Assembly (NCBI GenBank): GCA_021163085.1
Contig: JAGGXL010000145.1
Location: 1 to 5,311, forward strand
DNA length: 5,311 nt
From: Thermodesulfobacterium sp.
Lineage (GTDB): Bacteria; Desulfobacterota; Thermodesulfobacteria; Thermodesulfobacteriales; Thermodesulfobacteriaceae
Direction of reading: 5' to 3'
Shown here: one piece after another, positions 1 to 4,441 of the stretch
Layout: each line of letters starts with the position of its first letter
Numbering within the stretch: position 1 is the first letter of the stretch
The notes under the pieces: model-generated
Told to the model about the DNA's origin: nothing
The model's input: only the letters and a program-made list of their open reading frames with translations
Databases searched by the model: none
Program-made: the position numbers and the translations under genes

Positions 1-38
1 ATATAAACATTTTTTTCTAAAATCTGTAATATTTCCAT
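1..38 (-). CDS. fliR: FliR, flagellar export gate protein (N-terminal fragment, cut by window edge)
   Basis: Only about twelve codons are visible. An ATG lies 3 nt after the fliQ stop and opens a frame beginning MEILQILEKNVY that runs off the window without a stop. The call rests mainly on position: fliR follows fliQ in the fliLMNOPQR order, and FliR completes the FliP-FliQ-FliR export gate in the inner membrane. There is no good Shine-Dalgarno before this ATG, so translation would be coupled to fliQ. The residues seen are too few to prove the family, so identity is inference from synteny. Confidence 0.6.
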   Translation of the reverse strand, partial: MEILQILEKNVY

Positions 39-41
39 AAG

Positions 42-311
42 TTATTTAATAAAATTTGGTATATTTAAAATTAGGTTTTCTGTAAATGAAACCAGTTTTT
101 TTAATGCCCATGGTAAAGTTAAAATAAACACTAACATCATGGCCACTATTTTAGGAACAAAGGTAAGGGTCATTTCCTGAATCTGTGTTACTGCCTGAAA
201 TATACTTATAATCAAACCAACTATTAAAGCTGTAATAAGAAGAGGCCCAGAAATAAGGATACAGAGCTTAATTGCTTCTTTGGCTAAGGTTAAAATTGTA
301 GTATCAGTCAT
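42..311 (-). CDS. fliQ: FliQ, flagellar type III export gate protein
   Basis: An 89-residue protein, the usual FliQ length, with two hydrophobic helices at about residues 16-38 and 50-70 and the family-typical stretch ISIFQAVTQIQEMTLTFVPK (about 35-54). FliQ packs with FliP and FliR in the inner membrane to form the helical export gate through which rod, hook and filament subunits leave the cytoplasm. The ATG is supported by a strong AGGAGG at 319-324 with 7-nt spacing, placed just after the fliP stop (13-nt gap). The fliR start follows 3 nt beyond its stop. Family recognition is secure; nothing looks truncated or unusual. Confidence 0.96.
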   Translation of the reverse strand: MTDTTILTLAKEAIKLCILISGPLLITALIVGLIISIFQAVTQIQEMTLTFVPKIVAMMLVFILTLPWALKKLVSFTENLILNIPNFIK

Positions 312-324
312 TTAAATTCCTCCT

Positions 325-1023
325 TTAATAAAAACTTTTTACCAGAGAGACAACCAGCAAATTCCATCCATCAACAAGGACAAAAAGAAGAAGTTTTATA
401 GGAAGGGATATCATCATAGGCGGTAACATCAAAATTCCCATAGATATAAGAATACTTGACACAATTACATCTATAACCAAAAAGGGTATGTAAAGCAAAA
501 AACCTATCTGAAAGGCTGTTTTAAGCTCACTTATCATGAATGCTGGAATAAGAGTAAAAATAGAAACATCCTCAGGTGTTCTTGGGCGTTCTTCTTTTCT
601 TAATTTTATAAAAAGTGCCAGATCTTTTTCTCTGGTATTTTTAAACATAAATTCTTTAAAGGGTTTTACAGTCCTTTCAAACATCTCTTTCTCATCTATC
701 TGTTTATTAAAGTAAGGCACCAAAGCTTCTTCATATACTGATTGAAATGTTGGTGCCATAATAAACATAGTCAAAAATAATGCCAAAGAAATTAAAACCT
801 GATTAGGAGGTGTTTGCTGAGTTCCTATAGCGTGTCTAAGAATAGAAAAAACCACAACAAGTCTGGTAAAAGATGTGAGCATTAACAACAAAGCTGGAGC
901 TACAGAAAGAACAGTAAGAAGTATTAAAATTTGTAAAATAGTAGAAAATTGCTCTGGAGATTGGGCATTTTCTAAACCTATTTTTATTACAGGAAAGGTC
1001 ACCGCGTATAAGCTAAGCATCAT
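325..1023 (-). CDS. fliP: FliP, flagellar type III export gate protein
   Basis: A 232-residue protein with the hallmark FliP sequences: a first membrane segment with TVLSVAPALLLMLTSFTR (37-54), then GTQQTPPNQVL (67-77), the periplasmic loop ending in TREKDLALF (130-138), and the C-terminal LIPAFMISELKTAFQIGF (158-175) and PPMMISLPIKLLLFVLVDGW (201-220). FliP forms the pentameric core of the FliPQR export gate. The start is well fixed: an in-frame TAG lies four codons upstream, and AGGGG at 1033-1037 sits 9 nt before the ATG. The first 11 nt overlap the end of fliO. The second codon is also ATG. Unusually, there are only about 30 residues before the first membrane segment and they do not look like a classical cleavable signal peptide, which many FliP proteins have. 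Confidence 0.97.
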   Translation of the reverse strand: MMLSLYAVTFPVIKIGLENAQSPEQFSTILQILILLTVLSVAPALLLMLTSFTRLVVVFSILRHAIGTQQTPPNQVLISLALFLTMFIMAPTFQSVYEEALVPYFNKQIDEKEMFERTVKPFKEFMFKNTREKDLALFIKLRKEERPRTPEDVSIFTLIPAFMISELKTAFQIGFLLYIPFLVIDVIVSSILISMGILMLPPMMISLPIKLLLFVLVDGWNLLVVSLVKSFY

Positions 1024-1264
1024 CTTTAATTTCCCCTAAATAGGTAAAACCTTTTTCAGAGTAACCTAACAATATTTTTTTATTTTTTACTTCAATTAAT
1101 AAGATTTGAGCTTTATAATTGATAGGCTTTATTTCAAGAACTTTTATATATTCAGACGTAAATTTTTTGACATTCAATTTTTTATATAAATGAGCCCCTA
1201 AAGGTAATGCACTTAATATTAGTAAAAATATTCCAAAATTTTGTAAATAATTAATCCACTCCAT
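1013..1264 (-). CDS. fliO: FliO, flagellar export-gate assembly protein
   Basis: I choose the ATG at 1264, giving 83 residues and starting 4 nt after the fliN stop, with GGGG 10 nt and AAGGGT immediately upstream. A GTG 13 codons earlier (1303) would give 96 residues but overlaps fliN by 35 nt and has no ribosome site. The protein has one membrane helix (about residues 9-27) and a small basic cytoplasmic beta domain containing IKVLEIKP, AQILLIEVKNKKILLGYSEKG and YLGEIK, the usual FliO pattern of a short strand followed by a 'LL(I/V)E..KK.LLG' strand pair. FliO is known to help FliP oligomerise and be stabilised. FliO is poorly conserved, so identity comes from this pattern together with its position between fliN and fliP. 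Confidence 0.85.
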   Translation of the reverse strand: MEWINYLQNFGIFLLILSALPLGAHLYKKLNVKKFTSEYIKVLEIKPINYKAQILLIEVKNKKILLGYSEKGFTYLGEIKDDA

Positions 1265-1268
1265 ACCC

Positions 1269-1799
1269 TTAAGACCCCAATTTTTTAACTCTTTCTTGAG
1301 CACTAATAATTTCTGTAATTCTTACTCCAAACTTATCATTAACTACCACCACTTCCCCTTTTGCCATAAGCCTTCCATTTACATAAATTTCTACTGGCTC
1401 TCCAGCAAATTTTTCAAGTTCAATTATAGAGCCCTGATTAAGCTTTAAAAGGTCCCTAATAAGCATTTTGGTCCTTCCAATTTCAGCAGAAATCTCCAGA
1501 GGAATATCAAGAATAAATTCCAGTTCTGGATATATCTTAGATTTTTGATCTGGAGAAAGCTCATCTAACTTCGCTGGCTGAGAAGAGGGAGTTTCTTTTC
1601 TAAGTTCATCTGAAACTTCTTTTGCCTTACTTTCTTCTTTAGCTTCCTTAAGAGCTTCTTCCCACATACTCATTAAATCATCAGGGCTCATCTCTTCAGC
1701 AGATTCTGAAGTCTCCGCCTCTTTAGAGCTCTCAACCTTTTCTTCGTTTTTTTTCTCTTCTTCTATTCCTTCCAAATTTTCTTTTGTTTCTTCTGGCAT
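1269..1799 (-). CDS. fliN: FliN, flagellar motor switch / C-ring protein
   Basis: A 176-residue protein. The C-terminal SpoA (surface presentation of antigens) domain covers about 94-170 and matches FliN very well: LDIPLEISAEIGRTKM, IRDLLKLNQGSIIELEK, AGEPVEIYVNGRLMAKGEVV, DKFGVRITEII. FliN forms the lower C-ring with FliM and docks the FliH/FliI export ATPase. The N-terminal ~90 residues are a Glu/Lys/Ser-rich, probably disordered extension; within it DDLMSMWEEAL (about 40-50) resembles the DDLWAEAL peptide near the N-terminus of E. coli FliN. I choose the ATG at 1799 because GGAGGG (1806-1811) lies 6 nt upstream; the TTG one codon earlier would leave only 3 nt. The ATG overlaps the fliM stop as TGATG, implying translational coupling and matched synthesis of the two C-ring proteins. 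Confidence 0.96.
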   Translation of the reverse strand: MPEETKENLEGIEEEKKNEEKVESSKEAETSESAEEMSPDDLMSMWEEALKEAKEESKAKEVSDELRKETPSSQPAKLDELSPDQKSKIYPELEFILDIPLEISAEIGRTKMLIRDLLKLNQGSIIELEKFAGEPVEIYVNGRLMAKGEVVVVNDKFGVRITEIISAQERVKKLGS

Positions 1800-2803
1800 C
1801 AACTACCCTCCTTTTCAATATTTTCTTCCTCTTCAAGAGTTATAAATTTCTGTATCTGAACAGCCATTCGATTTTTAAACACTCCCAGTTTACCAAGTAT
1901 CTTTGGAACACCCTCTATATAAACCTCTACAGGCTCCTCTACCTTCTTGTCCAACACAATTACATCTCCCTCTTCAAGATTTAATAAATCTCCCAAATTT
2001 ATAACTGCTTTTCCTAAAACAGCAGAAAGGCCGACCTCACTTCCAAGAACACACTTTTCTAAAGATTTCCTCCAGGTTAAATCTACATATTCCTCAAATT
2101 GATAGGGAGAATAAAGCTTTTCTTTTACAGGTTGAAGAGTATTTAAAGAATAACAAAATAAAATCTTTCCACTGAGAGATTCAAGTTCTATGTTATAACC
2201 AGCAACAATTACCGTTTCTTCTGGCATCAAAACCCTTGCAAACTGAGGATTAACCTCCCCTCTTATATATTTTGCCTTAACAGGAACTATATTTCTCCAG
2301 GATTTCTCAAGCTCATTAAAAATGATATCAACCACTTTTTTAATAAGCTTTTGCTCAATGTTGGTAAATTCTCTCCCCTCAACCTTTATGTGTTTTCTTT
2401 CTCCTCCTAAAAATCTTTCTATAAAAAGAAAAGCCAAAGTAGCATCTATAACAAGTAAACTTTGTCCTTTCAGAGGTTCTAATTTAAAAATATGAATAGA
2501 AGTAGGAACTGGTATCCTGTTTAAAAAATCTTTAAATCTTTCCATTTGAAGAGGAAGACTGTGGATATCAACCGCTTCTCTTAAAATAGTTGAAAGATGC
2601 ATTCTCAAACTTCTGATCAACTGTTCACTTATAACTTCTAAGCCAGGAATTCTTAAACGAGCTGAAATAGTATAATTTCTAAAATCAAAAGGCTTGATCT
2701 CTCCTATATCTTCCTTTTTTTCAGGTTCAGTTTCTATTTTACCGTCAGTCAACCCTGCAAGTAAAGCGTCTATTTCATCCTGACTTAAAACTTTTTCTTC
2801 CAT
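1799..2803 (-). CDS. fliM: FliM, flagellar motor switch protein
   Basis: A full-length, 334-residue FliM. Residues 5-17 (VLSQDEIDALLAG) are the conserved N-terminal peptide that binds phosphorylated CheY, followed by a linker, the CheC-like middle domain (about 40-230) that contacts FliG, and a C-terminal SpoA/FliN-like domain (about 250-320, including GDLLNLEEGDVIVLDK and PVEVYIEG). FliM transmits the chemotaxis signal into reversal or braking of the motor. The ATG follows the fliL stop by 3 nt, with GGAG at 2810-2813 spaced 6 nt. Its TGA overlaps the fliN start. Odd point: the middle-domain GGxG loop, implicated in FliG contact, reads FLGGERK here (132-137), with Arg at the position normally held by the last Gly. 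The surrounding VEGREFTNIEQ is intact. Confidence 0.97.
   Translation of the reverse strand: MEEKVLSQDEIDALLAGLTDGKIETEPEKKEDIGEIKPFDFRNYTISARLRIPGLEVISEQLIRSLRMHLSTILREAVDIHSLPLQMERFKDFLNRIPVPTSIHIFKLEPLKGQSLLVIDATLAFLFIERFLGGERKHIKVEGREFTNIEQKLIKKVVDIIFNELEKSWRNIVPVKAKYIRGEVNPQFARVLMPEETVIVAGYNIELESLSGKILFCYSLNTLQPVKEKLYSPYQFEEYVDLTWRKSLEKCVLGSEVGLSAVLGKAVINLGDLLNLEEGDVIVLDKKVEEPVEVYIEGVPKILGKLGVFKNRMAVQIQKFITLEEEENIEKEGS
1806..1811 (-). promoter_or_regulatory. Shine-Dalgarno of fliN (decides the start codon)
   Basis: GGAGGG inside the last codons of fliM is spaced 6 nt from the ATG at 1799 and only 3 nt from the TTG at 1802, so the ATG is the better start. With the TGATG stop/start overlap this supports coupled translation of fliM and fliN. 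Confidence 0.8.
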
Positions 2804-2806
2804 TTT

Positions 2807-3292
2807 TTACTCCACGATATACTGGGTTATATAAATATTTAAAACCACCTCTTCTCCTAAGATTGAATTTATTTTGTGTAAAAGCTCATTTTTTATCAAC
2901 TCCTTAGCTTCAGGCTGTAAAACCTCTTCAGGAGTTTTTGAGCTCAAAACACTAATAATTACATCTTTAATTTTAGGCTCATTGTTTTTAATTTCCTCTT
3001 CCAACTTTTTATCTCCCAGCTCAAAAGCAAGACTGATCTGTAAATATCTTTTTCCAGTGGGATCAAAAAGATTAACCACAACAGGCTCCATTGTATAAAG
3101 AAAAGTTTCCTTATGATGCCTTTTTGCCTCTTTTCCTTCTTCACCTTTTGGAGTAGTAAGAAAAAAAACCATAACACCTGCCAGAATTATTATTAACAAA
3201 CCAGAAATTAATAAAAGTAAAAGTTTCTTTTTACCACCCTTTTTAGGTTTCTGATTTCCTTCCTGAACCTCTACTTTTGTTTCTTCAGCCAT
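2807..3292 (-). CDS. fliL: FliL, flagellar basal body-associated protein
   Basis: A 161-residue single-pass protein: a short charged cytoplasmic N-terminus with a Lys-rich patch (about 16-23), one hydrophobic helix (about 24-46), and a periplasmic domain (about 62-161) with the FliL pattern YTMEPVVVNLFDPTGKRYLQ, LELGDKKLEEEI-like charged helix, and the C-terminal LNIYITQYIVE. FliL surrounds and supports the MotA/MotB stator units. I choose the ATG at 3292 because AGGAGG at 3298-3303 is spaced 5 nt from it; the GTG two codons upstream overlaps that ribosome site and cannot use it. It is the first gene of the flagellar block here, 59 nt downstream of the ogt stop, with a candidate promoter in that gap. 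Confidence 0.95.
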   Translation of the reverse strand: MAEETKVEVQEGNQKPKKGGKKKLLLLLISGLLIIILAGVMVFFLTTPKGEEGKEAKRHHKETFLYTMEPVVVNLFDPTGKRYLQISLAFELGDKKLEEEIKNNEPKIKDVIISVLSSKTPEEVLQPEAKELIKNELLHKINSILGEEVVLNIYITQYIVE

Positions 3293-3297
3293 AAGCA

Positions 3298-3303
3298 CCT
3301 CCT
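3298..3303 (-). promoter_or_regulatory. Shine-Dalgarno of fliL (decides the start codon)
   Basis: A perfect AGGAGG lies 5 nt upstream of the ATG at 3292. It overlaps the alternative in-frame GTG at 3296-3298, so the GTG is excluded as a start. Confidence 0.85.
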
Positions 3304-3321
3304 GTTTTATACTTTCTTCAA

Positions 3322-3349
3322 AATATATGCCTAATCATTAACCTCTCAA
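3322..3349 (-). promoter_or_regulatory. Candidate sigma70-type promoter of the fliL-fliR operon
   Basis: On the minus strand TTGAGA (3344-3349) and TATATT (3322-3327) each match their consensus at 5 of 6 positions and are separated by 16 bp. A start about 7 nt beyond the -10 would fall near 3314, giving a leader of roughly 22 nt that contains the fliL AGGAGG. The whole element lies in the 59-nt gap after ogt. I see no sigma54 (GG...GC) or clear sigma28 motif. In AT-rich DNA such matches arise by chance, and the operon could instead be read from the ogt promoter. Confidence 0.4.
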
Positions 3350-3351
3350 AA

Positions 3352-3882
3352 TCAAGTTTCATCTGTAAATTTTTCTGTCATATTTTTGACACTATTTGTC
3401 AAAAATTTATATTCTCTATAAAGTAAAAATTGTTTTATAAGTAATCCCTGAGAATATCTTCCAAGACCTTTACTACTAATTACTCTATGACAGGGATAAA
3501 TCAAAGGTAGAGGATTCTTGGAAAGGGCATTCCCCACGGCTCTAAAAGCCTTCTTATACCCTATTCTTTCAGTAAGCTCCTTATAAGTTAACACTTCTCC
3601 TATTTTCAATTTTTTAAGTTCTTTTAAAACAGTTATCTGAAAATCTGTTGCTAAAATTTTGTGAGGAACTTCAACAGAACTTTTCTTAAAATTCCAGTAA
3701 TCAAGAAAGGATTGATAAAAAATTTTCACCCAATCTAAAAGCTTGGGTAAAGTTAAGTTAAAAATCTTCGCCTCTCTATCAAAACTAAATTCAAAATTCA
3801 GTCTTATCAATTCTCCTGAATCATTCCAGAACAAATGAAACTTAAAAGGAAACACACTAAAAATAGCCTCTTGAACTTTCAC
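3352..3882 (-). CDS. ogt: Methylated-DNA--protein-cysteine methyltransferase (Ogt/MGMT type)
   Basis: A 176-residue, single-domain alkyltransferase without an Ada regulatory domain. The protein directly removes alkyl groups from O6-alkylguanine (and O4-alkylthymine) by irreversible transfer to its own cysteine. Seen: a divergent N-terminal ribonuclease H-like domain (1-75), then FQITVLKELKKLKIGEVLTY (81-100), RAVGNALSKNPLPLIYPCHR (114-133) and the wing GLGRYSQG (139-146). Cys131 is the nucleophile; Tyr100, Arg114 and Asn118 correspond to the base-flipping and active-site residues of MGMT. The tail after about residue 158 lies beyond the usual fold. The first available start is a GTG with no Shine-Dalgarno but exactly 7 nt from a TATAAT, suggesting a leaderless start; a second GTG at 3855, preceded by AGAGG at 11 nt, is the alternative and would remove nine residues. 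Divergent from the macrodomain gene. Confidence 0.93.
   Translation of the reverse strand: MKVQEAIFSVFPFKFHLFWNDSGELIRLNFEFSFDREAKIFNLTLPKLLDWVKIFYQSFLDYWNFKKSSVEVPHKILATDFQITVLKELKKLKIGEVLTYKELTERIGYKKAFRAVGNALSKNPLPLIYPCHRVISSKGLGRYSQGLLIKQFLLYREYKFLTNSVKNMTEKFTDET
3382..3406. repeat. Perfect 10-bp inverted repeat in the ogt tail
   Basis: ATTTTTGACA at 3382-3391 and TGTCAAAAAT at 3397-3406 are exact reverse complements around a 5-nt centre (CTATT). The repeat falls in the codons for the C-terminal tail of the alkyltransferase, past its conserved fold, and about 90-115 bp upstream of the fliL start. No T-run follows it on the minus strand, so it does not look like an intrinsic terminator for ogt; an operator-like binding site is possible but unproven. 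Confidence 0.5.
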
Positions 3883-3904
3883 ATAATTAATTATAATAAT
3901 TAGT
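3883..3904. promoter_or_regulatory. Shared divergent intergenic region with symmetric -10 elements
   Basis: The 22 nt between the two start codons contain the palindrome ATTATAAT (3890-3897), which reads TATAAT at 3892-3897 on the plus strand and TATAAT at 3890-3895 on the minus strand. Each hexamer ends exactly 7 nt before the first base of the start codon of the gene it faces (ATG at 3905, GTG at 3882). For the minus strand TTAACT at 3913-3918 is a -35 candidate with ideal 17-bp spacing; for the plus strand TTGAAC at 3871-3876 has 15 bp. Both -35 boxes lie inside the opposite gene. No ribosome-binding site fits in either direction, so leaderless transcripts are predicted. Confidence 0.65.
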
Positions 3905-4441
3905 ATGAAAAGAGTTAAGGTAGGAGATTGTATTATTGAACTTATTCAGGGAGATATAACTGAACAAGATACAGAAGCTATAGTAAATGCAGCTAATGAA
4001 AGGCTCATCCCTGGAGGAGGTGTTGATGGAGCTATACACAGAAAAGGCGGGCCTTCCATCTTAAAAGAATTAAGAAGTAAGTATACTCATTGTCCTACAG
4101 GTAAGGCTGTTATAACAGGTGCAGGAAATCTCAAAGTCAAATATGTAATTCATGCAGTTGGTCCTATTTATAAAAATGGAAAAAGTGGAGAACCAGAATT
4201 ACTAGAAAGTGTCTATAAAAATTCACTTTTAAAAGCCTTAGAGTTTAATATAAATTCTATATCCTTTCCGGCTCTAAGCACTGGTGCATACGGATATCCA
4301 ATAGAAGATGCTGCTAAAGTGGCTCTAAAAACTGTTATAGAGTTTTTAAAAAGTTATCAAAAACCGAAACTTGTCCGTTTTGTTCTCTGGGGAGAACAAA
4401 GTTACAAAACTTTTGAAAAAGTTTTAAATACTCTTGTTTAA
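3905..4441 (+). CDS. Macrodomain ADP-ribosyl hydrolase / O-acetyl-ADP-ribose deacetylase (MacroD/YmdB type)
   Basis: A 178-residue stand-alone macrodomain, close in length to E. coli YmdB. Motifs in order: GDIT (16-19), EAIVNAANERLIPGGGVDGAIH (24-45), AVGP (84-87), and STGAYGYP (125-132) for the phosphate-binding loop. Asn31, Asp41 and His45 have the same relative spacing as the catalytic residues of human MacroD1, which points to the MacroD-type hydrolase class. Known members release acetate from O-acetyl-ADP-ribose and remove mono-ADP-ribose from acidic residues, and some macrodomain families act on ADP-ribosylated DNA; the substrate here is not determined by sequence. The protein is cytosolic with no extra domain. 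No sirtuin or ADP-ribosyltransferase is visible nearby. The ATG has no ribosome site but lies 7 nt after TATAAT, so translation is probably leaderless. Confidence 0.93.
   Translation: MKRVKVGDCIIELIQGDITEQDTEAIVNAANERLIPGGGVDGAIHRKGGPSILKELRSKYTHCPTGKAVITGAGNLKVKYVIHAVGPIYKNGKSGEPELLESVYKNSLLKALEFNINSISFPALSTGAYGYPIEDAAKVALKTVIEFLKSYQKPKLVRFVLWGEQSYKTFEKVLNTLV
4379..4400. repeat. Perfect 9-bp inverted repeat near the macrodomain gene 3' end
   Basis: TTTGTTCTC (4379-4387) and GAGAACAAA (4392-4400) are exact reverse complements separated by TGGG, able to form a tight hairpin in RNA from either strand. It lies in codons 159-165 of the macrodomain gene. No T-run follows on either strand, so it is not a textbook intrinsic terminator, but it is about 38-59 nt past the stop of the convergent protease gene and could protect or end that transcript. 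Confidence 0.5.
4406..4425. terminator. Second inverted repeat, possible weak bidirectional terminator
   Basis: AAAACTTTT (4406-4414) and AAAAGTTTT (4417-4425) are exact reverse complements with a 2-nt centre (or an 8-bp stem with a 4-nt loop). The stem ends in four T residues on both strands and starts 13 nt beyond the protease stop codon on the minus strand. The stem has only one G:C pair, so folding is weak, and in AT-rich DNA it may be coincidental. Its position between two convergent genes is the main argument for a termination role. Confidence 0.35.

Noticed and set aside
1265..1303. Longer fliO beginning at the GTG at 1303
   Set aside because: It has no ribosome site and overlaps the conserved end of fliN by 35 nt, whereas the ATG at 1264 sits 4 nt after the fliN stop.
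1784..1984. Plus-strand open frame of 66 codons opposite fliM
   Set aside because: It lies wholly antisense to the highly conserved FliM C-terminal domain and the FliN start, has a Phe/Leu/Tyr-rich composition typical of antisense AT-rich code, and shows no family resemblance.
2874..3177. Open frames on both strands inside fliL (plus 2874-3098; minus 2959-3177)
   Set aside because: FliL is clearly the real gene here; the other frames give biased, unrecognisable peptides and lack supporting starts.
3293..3351. Sigma54 or sigma28 flagellar promoter before fliL
   Set aside because: I looked for TGGC-N-TTGC and TAAA-N-GCCGATAA type motifs and found none; only a sigma70-like match is present.
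3386..3402. TTGACA hexamers as promoter -35 elements in the ogt tail
   Set aside because: No acceptable -10 hexamer is found 16-18 bp downstream on the minus strand, and there is no gene to serve on the plus strand.
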